From: Ceratotherium simum simum
Lineage: Eukaryota > Chordata > Mammalia > Perissodactyla > Rhinocerotidae
Direction: 5' to 3'
DNA length: 64,000 bases
Assembly (NCBI RefSeq): GCF_000283155.1
Contig: NW_004454170.1
Coordinates: 14,857,304-14,921,303, forward strand
Under the pieces are notes generated by a model. That model was not told the DNA's origin. It searched no databases and saw nothing but the letters and a program-made list of their open reading frames with translations. The position numbers and the translations under genes are program-made. Shown piece after piece: positions 47,579 through 59,870 of this stretch. The first letter of the stretch is position 1, and each line of letters starts with the position of its first letter.

Positions 47579-47760
47579 CATTATAATCACGTGAAGTCAA
47601 CACTTCCATTATAATTACCTGTCCAAGGAGATTATTACAATTATTAGTATTTTGTTAGAATTATTTAGTCCTGATCAAATTGGCATGGAAAGTCTCAGCT
47701 TTATGGAAATTCTTTTTCTATAAATTAAAATATAGCCATGTACCTCATTTTATATCCAAC
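47579..47760. promoter_or_regulatory. Candidate conserved AT-rich regulatory block
   Basis: The near-duplicate 15-mers CATTATAATCACGTG (47579-47593) and CATTATAATTACCTG (47607-47621) sit 28 bp apart. TTATTACAATTATTAG follows, and there are further ATTA motifs in non-repetitive sequence. The first 15-mer ends in a perfect E-box, CACGTG. Function is inferred only from motif density. Confidence 0.3.
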
Positions 47761-48106
47761 AAATGTTAACTGGGGCAAATCAGTTTTAAAGCACCTAATA
47801 TTTTTCATATAATTGCTTCTCAAGGTAGATTGGAAACATTTAAAAGAATCTTTAAAAAGTAAAGAGTAAGAAATTGCTCAGGACAGATTTAATTGTATAC
47901 CACCAAACTCAGAACGAAGTCATTAAGTCACAAGGTCAATAATTAAAAGAAACAAGCTATAATGTTGTTATAAATTACACTAAGAATTATAAGTTAAGGA
48001 TATTTTCAACAAGATGATGTATCTCCAAGTTTCAAAGTATTACATACACACTCAGAGAACTAACTAATTTGGAAGAACCACACTCAATTTTTGCCCAAGA
48101 TGCTTG

Positions 48107-48458
48107 TATCAGTTAGCATAGGGTAGGTTATGCTGCAGTAAAAAACCACCCCCAATATCAGTAGTTTAATAAAATACAAGTTTATGTCTTGCACATGCTA
48201 CATGTCTAGTGCAGGCTGGCAGGAGGCTCATCCTCATCACTCAGGGACTCAGGCTAACGCAGGTCCCAGGTCCACATGTGCTCTCATAACCACCATGGCG
48301 GGGAGAGAAGACTAGAGTTGAGCAAAAGTTAAGTGCTCATGTTTACTTGGCCAAAGCCTGTCACAGGACCAAAATTCAAGAGAGTGGAGAAGGTCCAATC
48401 CCACTACATGTTTGGAAGGAGCAGAATTGGAATATTTATAAATAGCCCTAATGACTAC
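48107..48458 (-). mobile_element. Ancient LTR-like element
   Basis: TATCAGTTAGCATAGGGTAG, GTTATGCTGCAGTAAAAAAC, CAGTAGTTTAATAAAATACA, CTTGCACATGCTACATGTCT and CCCTAATGACTACTACA follow a mammalian LTR family in reverse orientation. Solo, old and without internal sequence. The exact family is not assigned. Confidence 0.5.
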
Positions 48459-49407
48459 TACAACACTAATTTAAAAAAGAGTGTGTATTCTTTCTTTCTT
48501 GAACTACCTAACATTAATCATAGTGATCTTCCTTTCTGAATAACCTGATGTGTAACTTTTGTCAAGTATCTTATTTGTACTAAATTATGTGTGATTTATA
48601 GAAATATGGAAAAAACTTAATTATTGAAAGTTTAAATTGGGCCAAAATGCCGTTGAGAGTTCAGACTTCAAAACAAAGCTGAAACTTCTTGGTTAGCTGA
48701 CTGCAGCGGATAAGCATTAATAAGTTATGTTAAACGCCACCTGGACACAGTAAGATAGAATAGAGGCAAAATCTGTGGTTTATAGCCCAGAAACCTGCAC
48801 CCTCATCCATATCCACCAACACCCACACATCCTTTGATTTTTCTGTTTCTTACTTCTCCTCTCCAACCATCAAACAAAACAAAACATGTGGGAATGTGAA
48901 TCGTATTCACTGTGATCCATAATAACAAGACCAAAGATTTTAAGAATTCAACTATCAATAGACTATGGTCCCTAAAAGATTGCATTTAAGAGCTGATTGG
49001 CACAAAATGAACATGCTTTACGCTAGATTCTTCTGGTGCGTAAAAATATAGCCAGAAAAATAAAAGCATATTTGATCAAAATTAACAAAATATTAGAACA
49101 AGAAATCATCCATGATGTCTTTAATATTTTAACAACTAAAAAGCCACCATTTGTGCAGAATTGCTAAACTTTTGCCGTGATGAACCAAAATCTTGACAAG
49201 TTTTCCTCACTAAGTTGAGAAATCGCAAATGTCAAAGCTAAAAGCAAAACGTTAAATGATCTAGTTTTTCTTACAGGCACAATCTTTTTTTCTCACATTC
49301 ATTGTGTTGTATAAGTCAGCCAAAAATCAGACTCCAGTCTTCCTGACTTAGCTGGACACACCCACAACTCTCTTAATTCCAAATTTTTCAGTGTCCAGAA
49401 AATCTGC

Positions 49408-49897
49408 TCTTTGGTTTCCTATTGTTGCTGTGGCAAATTAACACATATTTGGTGGCTTAAACAACACAAATTTATTATCTTACACTCTTGGAGGTCAGAA
49501 GTCTAAAAAGAGTCCACAAGGCTGCCTTTCTTCTGGAGTTTCTAGGAGAGAATCTGTTTCCTTGCCTTTTCTAGCTTCTAGATATCACCTACATTCATTG
49601 GATCATGGTTCCTTCCTCCATCTTCAAAGCAGCAGTGTAGCATCCTCTCTCCTCTCTGACCTCTGCTTCTCTCCTTACATCTTCGTTTTCTAACTCTGAC
49701 TCTCCTCCTTCCCTCTTATAAGGATCCCTGTGATTATATTGGGTCCACTCAAATCATTTAAGATAATTTTTACCTGTCAATATCTTTAATTTAATCACAT
49801 CCGTAAAGTCCCTTTTCCCATGGAAAGTAACATATTTACAGGTTCCAGGGACTAGGACGTGGACATCTTTGGGGGAGGTATTATTCAGCCTATTACC
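49408..49897 (-). repeat. 3' LTR of the MaLR-type element
   Basis: This is about 490 bp, from CTTTGGTTTCCTATTGTTGC to TTATTCAGCCTATTACC. It holds the complete set of LTR phrases, including GGTGGCTTAAACAACACAAA. By eye it is roughly 85 percent identical to the partner LTR, so the insertion is old. Confidence 0.8.
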
Positions 49898-51365
49898 GTG
49901 TTCTCCCTGGCCCCCAAAGATTCATACCCATCCCACATGCAAAATACATTTAGTCCATCCCAAGGTCTCCAAAAGCCTCAACCCATTACAGCATCAATTC
50001 AAATCTCATCCAAATCTCATCACCTCAAAAATCCCAAATCTCATTATCTAAATCATCTAAATTAGATACAGATGAGGCTCCGGGTATAATCCATCCTAGG
50101 GCAGAATTCTCCATCTGTGAACCTGTGGAACTAGAAAACAAGTTATCTGCTCCCAAAATACAATGGTGGGACAAGCATAAAATAACAGCTATAGGCATTC
50201 CTATTTAAAAAGGGAGAAAATGGAAGGAAAAAAGAAGTCATCAGTCCCAAGCAATTTCAAAATCCAACTGGGCAAACTCCACTAGGTTTTAAGGCCTAAC
50301 TAAGAATAATTCTCTGTGGCTCAAGACTCTGCCCTCTGGGCCCGTGGCTCTGACCTTATGGTCATTTTTCCTTTTTCTTGAAGGGCAGTACATGTTTGCA
50401 GTGGAGTTGTTTTATCAGCTTGCTTTCTGCCTGTGGAATTTTGGGAGTGTGACAACCTTCTTTCATTTCACCCTCTTTCTGTCCCTTTCAGTTCAAACTG
50501 GCAGCATTTTTGCTGGTATAAAATCCTCAAGAATCTCATGGGTCTCCTGTGTGTGTTATGGGGATTCACTCCATTACAGAGGAGGCGCCTCCACAGATCT
50601 TCCCTGAATAATCCCATTTCTATTCCCGGCTTCTGCTGAGATGGCTAAGGGAATTCTTGCCTAAATCACATGCCTAATCTATTCAAAGAGCCATGTGTGT
50701 GACTGAATACTCTGACTTTTTAGTCTTTTCCAGGAACTAGTAAAAGATTGTCCAACCACACTCTTGGCTTTATCTTCAGAGTATGCTTTTCTGAGCGTGA
50801 GTCTCCTAGTTTTAGTGTCCTTTGCAATCTGCTGAGAATTTCCCAAATCATCCAGTCCTGGTTCCTTTTTGATTAACAGATCTTCCCTCAATTTCTCTCT
50901 TTCCTATTACATTTTTCTATAAGCAGCAAGAAGAAATTAGGCCATAACTACAACATTCTGCATGGAAATCTTCTTCAGCTAAATATTTCAAGTTCATTGT
51001 TTACAAATTCTGCCTTTTATATCACTGTAGGGCATAATTCAGCTGAGGTTTTTGCTACCATATAACAAGGGTCACCTTTCCTCCAGTTTCAAATAAGATG
51101 TTCTTCATTTCCTTCTGAATCCTCATCAGCAGTGCCTTTCATGTCCATATTTCTACCAACAGTCTGTTTATGGTGATTTATATTCTCTAAGATGATAGAG
51201 GTTTTCTCTACCATGCTCTTCACTTTCTTCTGAGCCCACACCAGCAGTCTTTAATATCCATATTTCTACTAACTGTTTAAGGTAATCTAGGCTTTTTCTA
51301 TCATGATCCTCAAAATGCTTCCAGTTTCTGTCCACTTCCCAATTCCAAAGCCACTTCCACACTGG

Positions 51366-51823
51366 TAACACACACTTTTGGAGGTCAGACGTCTAAAAAA
51401 AGTCCACAAGGCTGCCTTTCTTCTGGAGTTTCTAGGAGAGAATCTGTTTCCTTGCCTTTTCTAGCTTCTAGATATCACCTACATTTGTTGGATCCTTCCT
51501 CCAATGAATGAATTGGATCATGTTTCCTTCCTCCATCTTCAAAACAGCAGTGTAGCATCCTCTCTCCTCTCTGACCTCTGCTTCTCTCCTTATATCTTCT
51601 TTTTCTAACTCTGATTCTCTTCCCTCCCTCTTATAAGGATCCCTGTAATTATATGGGGCCCACTCAGATCATTCAAGATAATTTTTCCATGTCAAGATCC
51701 TTAATTTAATCACACCTGCAAAGTCCCCTTTCCCACGTAAGGTAACACATTTACAGGATCTGGGGAATAGGATGTGGACATCTTGGGAAGTGGGCTGTGT
51801 GTGTCATTATTCAGCCTAACACA
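51366..51823 (-). repeat. 5' LTR of the MaLR-type element (edge-deleted)
   Basis: It starts within TTTTGGAGGTCAGACGTC and ends at CAGCCTAACACA. It is missing the roughly 75-bp segment that opens the partner LTR, and it has an extra CCTCCAATGAATGAATTGGA near 51500. Confidence 0.8.
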
Positions 51824-52084
51824 TCTGCAAAACTTTTTTTCCTCAGGTCAAACCAATGTCAAAACCAGGTCCATGGATCACAATGAAAAGTAATTATGAA
51901 CAGAAACAGGGATTAACAAGTACAAGTGGAAAACCTTAGTAGAGAAACCTAATGGCCCATTCTTCACAAAATCACTATTTAATGGTACTTATGTAAATCA
52001 GATATGATCCTCACCCACTAAAAACAAACAGGAAAGTGAACACGTTTTAAAAAGATAGCAGTATGTGTGGTGGAGGCACTTGTG

Positions 52085-52445
52085 ATGACCCTTAACTCAG
52101 AGGAGGAGGTCAGGGAGGCTTCTTGGAGAAGGAACCAGGCAGGGTTGGGTCTTGAGGAGTGAGGAATTCAGCATACACTGAGAACCACAGAGAGCCTGGT
52201 ATAGCCAGAGAGAGCATGGGGTACCAGGAGGGAGTATGAGAGATGAGGTGGTGAGGTGGGCAGGGTCTGGACCACGCTTGGGCATTTGGATTTTCCTTTG
52301 GAAACAAGAGGAACCACTGAAGGAGTTTATGAAGCTTCTGGCAGAACTGTGTTTTAGAGATGGAGGCAGAGAGCCAGTGAGGAAGCTGTGCCACTAAGTC
52401 ACAAGAGAGTCTATGAGAAGCTAACGAAGACAAGAGGGGCACAGC
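52085..52445 (-). mobile_element. Probable L2 LINE internal fragment
   Basis: GGTCAGGGAGGCTTCTTGGA, GCATTTGGATTTTCCTTTGG, AGGAACCACTGAAGGAGTTT and GCAGAACTGTGTTTTAGAGA follow a widespread ancient mammalian repeat, which I take to be L2 in reverse. Confidence 0.45.
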
Positions 52446-52447
52446 AT

Positions 52448-52632
52448 AGTAGATTATAGATTATAAGAGTGTGGGCTTGGAGTCAGACTGCCTCTCCACT
52501 TTCTACTTGTGCAACCATGAGCAGATTATGGAATTTCTGGGCTTCAGTTTCCTTAGCTGTAAAATGGGGATAAAAGCACTACCGACTTCATTCGATTTCC
52601 TGTTGTACAGGAAGTGCTTAACAAATGATAGT
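52448..52632 (+). mobile_element. MIR SINE
   Basis: GTGTGGGCTTGGAGTCAGAC, CTTCAGTTTCCTTAGCTG, AAAATGGGGATAAAAGCACT and GGAAGTGCTTAACAAATGAT give a nearly full MIR. Confidence 0.85.
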
Positions 52633-52689
52633 TTGCATTAATAAGATAGCCAGTTGCTCTGGGAATAGAGACAAGGGAACGTATTTGAG

Positions 52690-53240
52690 AGCTGTCATGA
52701 AAATTACTGAGTGCCCATTACATGTTAGGCACCTTGCTAGGCTTTTTTTTTTTTTTTTTGTGAGGAAGATCAGCCCTGAGCTAATATCTGCCAATCCTCC
52801 TCTTTTTTACGAGGAAGACTGGCCCTGGGCTGACATCCGTGCCCATCTTCCTCCACTTCATATGGGACGCCGCCACAGCATGGCTTGACAAACAGTGCGG
52901 CGGTGCACGTCAGGGATCCGAACCCCGGCCGCTGCAGCAGAGCGCACGCACTTAACCACTACACCACCGGGCCGGCCCCCTTGCTAGGCTTTGAGGGAAA
53001 CAAGAAAAAGACCAATAAGATCCCCGTCCTCCTGGGGCAACTGCAAATGTTAGAGGAAAAAATCCAAATGCTAAATGATAATATAAGAATTGATAAGATT
53101 TGAGGTGAATTGGCTGTATAGCGGAGGTAGAAGAGGAAAAAGTATAGTCAAGAATGACAGCCAGGTTTTTGGCTTAGCTGACAGTACAAAATGGTGGTGA
53201 CTAAAAGGGAAATAAAGGAGGTTTAGAGCTACTGATTAAA
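52690..53240 (-). mobile_element. L2 LINE fragment split by ERE copy 6
   Basis: Left of the ERE are TTACTGAGTGCCCATTACAT and TTAGGCACCTTGCTAGG. Right of it are AGACCAATAAGATCCCCGTC, then AGTCAAGAATGACAGCCAGG. These follow the antisense L2 order. Confidence 0.55.
52746..52978 (-). mobile_element. ERE SINE, copy 6
   Basis: A T run of 18 precedes GTGAGGAAGATCAGCCCTGA, then GGATCCGAACCCCGGCCGC and GGGCCGGCC. The 14-bp duplication CCTTGCTAGGCTTT is exact (52732-52745 and 52979-52992). Confidence 0.96.
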
Positions 53241-54086
53241 AGGGTGAAATAGAGATAAAAACAAGTGCTTTTTCTTCCTTGCTACGAATGCATAATGGAT
53301 GGGCTGACATTATAAGTAAAGGTATCTTTCTAGGCAAGCAAAGGAAAGGTGACATAGCTATTAATGCAGAAATAGGGCTGGGCAGAGGCGCATTTTTCTG
53401 AAAGGAATTGAAACCTAAGCTTCAGGGCCTGTTCCTGGATGGCCCAAACAGTCAGAAGAAATTAGGAGAAAACGGAGTCTTTCTGAGTGGATAGATTAGA
53501 ATGCAATTATTTTTTAGACAATATCCTTTCTTTTTCACAAGGTCTATCCACGTGGAGCGCAACCAACATTCATGTAGGAGCGAAGCAGATGAGAGCCAGG
53601 TCCCGTGTGTGTTGGAGGGATGGCAGAGAAGCATTGCAGACGCAGAGAACACCTGTCGAAAGGCCTGGAATTTATTGGCTGACCTCACAGGGGTGGATCT
53701 GATCTCAGACCCGACTGGATCCAGGTGGTCAAGCAATGCCCTCTCTCTGCCTGGCTCTCATCTTTGCTCATTTTCTTGGTTTCATTTTTTCCATGGCCCT
53801 GTGGCAACCCCAGATTCAACCCTTCCAACTCTGTGACCTAACAGGCAACAGGGTCTTCCCCATTAGCCCTAGTTACAAGAATCCCAGGGAAACAACGATT
53901 AGCCTGCCTTTCATCTGCTGCCGACCTCTGGAGAAGAGAAACAACAGCTACCACAATATCTTTTATTCTTTTGCCTATGTACTCCGTGTATTAAAAATTT
54001 TTTTTCTTTTACTATACATATCTCTAAAATGTATAAATTCTCTGTTGTATGTATTATGGGTTTTTTTAAGTGTATTTCTTAATAAT

Positions 54087-54325
54087 CTTTTTTTGTGAGG
54101 AAGATCAGCCCTGAGCTAACATCCAATGCCAATCCTCCTCTTTTTTACGAGGAAGACTGGCCCTGGGCTGACATCCATGCCCATCTTCCTCTACTTTATA
54201 TGGGACGCCGCCACAGCATGGCTTGACAAGCCGTGCATCGGTGCGGGCCCAGGATCCGAACCTGCGAACCCCGGGTCGCCAAAGCGGAGTGCACGCACTT
54301 AAGTGCTGCGCCACCGGGCCAGCCC
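54087..54325 (-). mobile_element. ERE SINE, copy 7
   Basis: It carries GTGAGGAAGATCAGCCCTGA, GGATCCGAACC and CACCGGGCCAGCCCC. CTTAATAAT duplicates at 54078-54086 and 54326-54334. It is closely similar to copy 6. Confidence 0.95.
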
Positions 54326-55550
54326 CTTAATAATTTTTTTATGTTTTCACATACAGGAGACTAAGTTTCTGACTGGTGAAAAAGAACTGATTTCTTTTTT
54401 CATTTATTATTTCTTCCATCACTTCTATGATTAGTCTCGGCTAATCCTAAATTTAGCTCCCTACCCATCCACTCTCTTCTATACCCTTCTGCAACCTCTT
54501 CCTATCAGAAGCCAGAGTAGATGAGGGGAAGCCGATGTTTTAATGGGGCCCCCAGGTTCTCGAGCTAATACAAGTGTCAATTCTGTCATGGTATGATTAT
54601 TTTATAGTGAGGAGTCAGTCACTAGATTTCTATACACAGTCTTGACAGTCAATAATCACATCTGGAGTTGTTCCATTATTGATGTACTTTTAGCCCAAGG
54701 CTAGGAAAAGGCTGGTTGGTTGTAGCTAGCATTTGGGTTGAAAAATCTCTTTAAAATTGAAATATGGTACTTAGGTAATAAAGAGTAAGCACTATTTTTT
54801 TTTTCTTTTTCTCCTTTTGGAGAAATGTGCTGCTAGAAATATCTTCATTCTAAACTTCACAACAGAATTGATCCTGAAGTGCTTTAAAGGGGTGTGTTTA
54901 ACTACGAGTCTCTTTATTTGCTGATCTTCTCAGTCTTTGAAAAGCTTTCTAGAAAAGCTCCCATACTGATTGTTCTCCATATTTGCCCTCAAATTTGGCA
55001 TATATTCCCATAAGACAACTGAGCTGAGCATGTACTGTTGATGTGGGACAATGATGGGTCTGGGCCCCCTTCCGCAGCCTGACACCAAGATGGGGAGAAA
55101 ACGTGAGAACAAATGACCTATGTGCCCTGTACTGTCATTTCTCATCCATCTGAGATTCTTTTATCAGGAAGCTTTCAAATAAGGGGTTTATTAATGTACA
55201 ATAAGCCTTAGTTGACTAAGTCTACCTTATGTAAAACGGTTTCTGCATGTTTGATCTCATTTTCTCCATTCTTCCCGCCCTCTCTAGATCCTACTAGGCA
55301 AATAAGTCTGCAGAGCTAGTTTGCTTGTTCCCTCATTCTTTGCTTCTCAACTTATGTGAAAATCTTTTCCTACCTGAGTAAAAGGCCAAAAAAACAACAA
55401 AAAAGTAGAACTGGCAATGAGAGAAAAATACGTTAAAGTACATGTTTAGGAGCTTTAATTAACTATACAGCCGAAATATAAGGTGATCTCCATTCTTCCC
55501 AAGAGAAGATACACAGAAACGTGTCTTGGCAACTTAAATATATAATCCCT

Positions 55551-55768
55551 GGGGGTTAGCCCGGTGGTGTAGCAGGTAAGTGTGCTTGCTCCGCTGCGGC
55601 AGCCCAAGGTTTGGATCCCGGGCGCGCACCAACGCACCGCTTGTCAAACCATGCTGTGGCGGTGTGCCATACAAAGTGGAGGAAGATGGGCACGGATGTT
55701 AGCCCAGGGCCAGTCTTCCTCAGCAAAAAAAGGAGGATTGGCATCAGATGTTAGCTCAAGGCTAATCT
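55551..55768 (+). mobile_element. ERE SINE, copy 8
   Basis: GGGGTTAGCCCGGTGGTGTA, a weakened B box GGTTTGGATCC and two tail phrases lead into a CA/TA microsatellite in place of poly(A). ATATATAATCC and ATATATAAAATCC flank the unit. Confidence 0.92.
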
Positions 55769-55769
55769 T

Positions 55770-55809
55770 CCACACACATACACACACACTATATATATAT
55801 ATATATATA
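55770..55809. repeat. CA/TA compound microsatellite at an ERE tail
   Basis: CACACACATACACACACAC is followed by (TA)n, most likely grown from the A-rich SINE tail. Confidence 0.92.
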
Positions 55810-57034
55810 AAATCCTTTAGGGATGTGGTTGAAACCGTCAGCTGACTACTTATAGTATACAGTCTATTAACTCAGCTGCACATATATTTAAAATCACGTA
55901 TTGTGTAAAAAATCATATTAATTTGGAAATATTACTTTTTCCACACTCACATTTCACGAAAAAATTTAAACTTTTTAGATGCATCTGACATCAGAGTTTT
56001 CACAATCAGAGTCACTAAGTTTTTGAGTCTTCTAATGTTTCCAAGGCATATCATCTTCACTTCTAATTTGTTTGAAATAAAATGCAATTTGAATTTTTGT
56101 AGGTTGCTATCTTGGAAATTTAATTCCAAGCTATAAATACCCATTTAGTTAGTGGTGATATCCACACTGTTCACCACTTACTGTATTATTCTTTCAAAGT
56201 AACTATTAAAAGGCAATTTATGATGATGCACAGAAATAATCACTAAATTAGAATGATTTTTTTTCTCATTTAGAAACAAAACTGATTCTGTTAGAAGACC
56301 TCTGGAAGCATCTAAAGTGATCACTGAGTAAAGTCAGTGTTCTAGGCTAATATATTTCCCCCAAACTTTTTGTTCAAAATAATGAGTGCCCTGGACCACG
56401 TGACTCAAATACAAGGTGGCATCCCCTTTTCTGAAGGATTAGTTCTTTTTTTTTAAATCCTGCTTGTATTCTGGCATGTATCAGAACACAAGGGAAACTC
56501 TTACCACGTGAAGATGACTTAAAGGTTATTTTTTACTAAAAAGGTTTCCCGATAAAACTTAACAGAAATATTAGAAAGTTGATTCCATTTCTCAAATGGG
56601 ATACCGAAATGAAATCTCACAAATAAGAGCACTACATCTATTGTCCAATAGTCATTTGGTAGAAAACATGCTTGGGGCAACCAAACCAAACCAAACCACG
56701 TGTATGTACACTGGTACATTTGCCTATACGCATGCTCTCTCTCCCTCTCCCCCACCCTCTCTCTCCCAGAGTTATCATTACAGGAGATAAACTCCTAGAG
56801 TACAGACATAATCATGCTTAATTTGCTTCTTACATGAGGCCATATGTATGAATTTACCTGATGCACCTGTGATAATCTGACAATGGAGAAACAAACCTTT
56901 TGATTCTTTACCACTTATGGTCTCTTATAATTGCAAAAACAATAACAACAATAAAACTGATGACAGTCCTCCAGGTGTCAGACATCCCACCAGGACCTGT
57001 GGGCATTAACTATGCTAGTACAGACGAAACGCCA

Positions 57035-57250
57035 AGCACAGGCCTGCCATGTGGTAAGAGCCCAATAGATGTGAGCAATTATTATTATCGTTGTCCTTAT
57101 TATTAACTTTTTATCATTTGATCCTCACAACAACTCTATGAGGCAATCTCCATTCACAAAGGAGAACATTAAGGACACAGAAGCTCTGAGATATTTTGTA
57201 AGTTGCCCAAGGTCAGAGAGTTAGTGGCCAAAAGGGAATAGGAACTCTGT
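57035..57250. mobile_element. Two MIR fragments in opposite orientation
   Basis: 57035-57090 carries a MIR 3' tail in plus sense (CATGTGGTAAGAGCCCAATA). 57095-57250 is a MIR in minus sense (TGATCCTCACAACAACTCTA, AAGTTGCCCAAGGTCAGAGA). Confidence 0.65.
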
Positions 57251-58824
57251 ATATGCATCTTTCAATAAATATTTCACATTCTTAACAAAGCCAAATCTAT
57301 ATAAATTAAAGAGCGTGGGAGTAAGAGTAGTCCATGCAATTTTAAACTTCTCCTTTACGTTCTAATACCTAAAGATGAGACAAGCCTGGGAGGGACACAC
57401 AGTTTTTAAAGATACAGGCAAGAATCCTGGAAATCCCCAAACAGCCATTGCTGAAAAACAGTATCCGAACCTCCCAGACCAAAGCAAGTCAAGGCCAGGC
57501 AAGGAACGTGAAGGGATGAGTAAACAGTTGGGAGTAGAGTGTAAGAACAGTCATCAGTGAGTGCCTGTCCAAAGGCATTCAAATTTAAATTTTTAAAAAA
57601 AGTTATTTATGCTAGCCAAACAATACATATATCCAGTGGTATGCTGGAGCTGGCTCTTACTATGGAGAGCCAACTGTGAAATATTCAGGAATTCTCTAAG
57701 AGCCAACTGCTGGTAGTTTGAAATCAGCCTTTATGGGAGCATTTACACTACGGAAATTGGCAAACAGTATAAATCTAGATTTTGTTTTCTCCCCAGAAAG
57801 CTGGTTTACCAGCACTGTGTGTGTGTGTAATATGATTTTGTTTAGATTTTTGCCATCTCTACCTGAGTCCTTGTTCTATGTTTTGACACAGGTGTTCATG
57901 ACCAGGGTAGGGTGGCCTTACATAATTAGGTGGCAGCTTTTTCTTCAAATAAATACTCTTTAATGTGGTCAGGAGGAAACTACAACCCAGGGGAATGTTT
58001 TGGACGGACCAGACTGGAGTGTCATCATGTTGCTTTTTAAAGATTGGGTTAAGGGAACCTAAATTCTTGGCTCCCTAGTCTCACAGTCCTAGGAGAGATC
58101 ACTATGCCATGGTCCTCTCCACAGTATAGTGACCTCTTCCTGCACTGATGACAGTGAGATCCTTTTCCATCCCTAGCCTAGTTCCATCCCCTCATCTGTC
58201 ATCCCAGGCCCCAATCTCCAAAAAACCACCACCTGGCCACGACTAGTTTCTATCATCAATATGTCTTGTAGAAAGCTGTATTTTCTCCCTTCCAAATCAG
58301 GCAGTTGTCCATTTAGGAATTTTCTTTGAAAGAACACTGTAATCTGGAAATGAATGAAGTGTTTCCTTGTTTAATCTTCCAAAGAAGAGAAAAGTTCAGC
58401 CTCCAACAAAATGTGAGGTAAATAACAGAATTTAGCTAATCCATGTACAACAGGACTTTCAAGTCTGCTCCAGAAAATTCTCACTCTTCCATTTAATGAC
58501 CACTGAGGATGGAATTTAGAGACAAGTGGCAATGGGAACTAGTGCTTCCTTGTCCAAATTAACGAACCACCACCTGCTCTACTGCTTCTGTTATCATCCA
58601 AACAACTCCAAATCCATCCAGAGACTATTCACAGGAGCTGCAGAAGCAAGTCAAGGTAGCGTGGTACACTCCATCAGCCTTGTGAAGAAATCACCATGAG
58701 GACACCCTCACCCTCCTGGGTAGAACCACTTTCTCCCTCACTGTTCCTGGCATAGACTTTGGTCATGGTGCCTTGGCTTATCCGTTTATACATCCCTCTC
58801 TTCTTACTAAGGGTTGTTTTCAAT

Positions 58825-58945
58825 GCTTCAACCTAATAGAACGTAAGCCTCTTAAAGACAGTGACAGTGTCTTATCCATCTTTGTATGCAGTAGGTGACA
58901 GTGGTAGGCATTCAATAAAGGTTTGAGGAAAGAACGAATGAACTC
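58825..58945 (+). mobile_element. L2 LINE 3' end fragment
   Basis: AGAACGTAAGCCTCTTAAAG, GACAGTGTCTTATCCATCTT and GGCATTCAATAAAGGTTTGA match the L2 terminus. Confidence 0.75.
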
Positions 58946-59419
58946 TTGTCCTTTACTTGGGTGCTTCACTGTTTGGCAATATTAATCCCACTCAGAATAT
59001 GAGGCTGGGCACCAAAAGTGCAGGGGGATCTTAGGAATAAACTTTGGAGCTGGGGCACGGGGGTGGGAGGACCAAAGGGAGGAAAAGAATGGTGCTTTTA
59101 TGATAGTCTTTACTAAAACTGTGATTGGGGCCCCACAGGAGAAAAGCACAAGAAATAACATCTGTCCAAGCACATGGGCACTGTCACTTTTAAGAAGCTG
59201 AGTTATAAGAACCTCAGGATGTTTTTTTAAAAAATAGATTTTAACTTAATTCAAAGAAGGAAAAAGAGCTTAACATATGTCATTTCACTCTAAATGCCTT
59301 TGAAATATTTTCACTATAAACCTTTTGGGTAATATAGTAATACATGTCAACTGTCACTCTCTTAATTATAATACTGATCGTGTCATATAAGACCTTCTAC
59401 AAAACGCACAGTAACCTAG

Positions 59420-59870
59420 AGTAGTCAAATTCACGGAGAAAGAAAGTAGAATGGTCATTGCCAGGGGCTAGGGAGAGGGGAGAATGAGGAGTTAGTGTTT
59501 AATGGGTACAGAGTTTCAGTTTTGCAAGATGAAAAAAGTTTTGGAGACGGATGGTGGTGATGGTTGCACCAAAGTGTGAATGTATTTAATACCACTGAAC
59601 TGTCCACTTAAAAATGGTTAAAATTGGGGCTGGCCTGGTGGCGTAGTGGTTAAGTTTGCATACTCTGCTTCAGTGGCCCAGGGTTTGCAGGTTCAGATCC
59701 CGGGTGCGGACCTACACACTGCTCATCAAGCCATGCTGTGGCGATGTCCTACATACAAAATGGAGGAAGACTGGCAACAGACATTAGGTCAGGGCTGATC
59801 TTCCTCACGAAAAAAAAAAAAATGGTTAAAATGGTAAATTTTATGGTATGCATATTTTACCCAATTTTAA
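59420..59870 (+). mobile_element. L1M 3' end split by ERE copy 9
   Basis: Left: GTCATTGCCAGGGGCTAGGG, TGGTGGTGATGGTTGCACCA, CACTGAACTGTCCACTTAAA. Right: AATGGTAAATTTTATGGTAT. Together these form an L1 3' end in sense orientation, with the ERE placed between two copies of a 14-bp target site. Confidence 0.8.
59625..59818 (+). mobile_element. ERE SINE, copy 9
   Basis: GGGGCTGGCCTGGTGGCGTA, a changed B box GGTTCAGATCC and one tail phrase with an A run of 13. The duplication AAAATGGTTAAAAT is exact (59611-59624, 59819-59832). It is the same short form as copy 4. Confidence 0.95.

Larger units (their letters stand above)
49408..51823 (-). mobile_element. Ancient MaLR-type (MLT1-like) endogenous retroviral element, two LTRs
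   Basis: The layout is LTR (49408-49897), internal region (49898-about 51365), LTR (about 51366-51823), in minus orientation. Both LTRs share TTTCTAGGAGAGAATCTGTT, CCTCTTATAAGGATCCCTGT and ATTATTCAGCCTA. The outer flanks repeat TCTGC (49403-49407 and 51824-51828), a 5-bp target duplication as expected for this class. The right LTR lacks about 75 bp at its internal edge and carries a 24-bp local duplication near 51500. The internal region is non-coding in every frame, consistent with MaLR elements that lack working retroviral genes. Confidence 0.8.

Noticed and set aside
49898..51365. Possible retroviral coding genes between the LTRs
   Set aside because: All frames are short and broken, and MaLR-type internals usually lack complete retroviral genes.
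53736..54098. 120-codon plus-strand ORF with hydrophobic segments
   Set aside because: It is T-rich intronic sequence on the antisense strand, has no recognisable homology and ends next to an ERE. Hydrophobicity follows from the T-rich composition.
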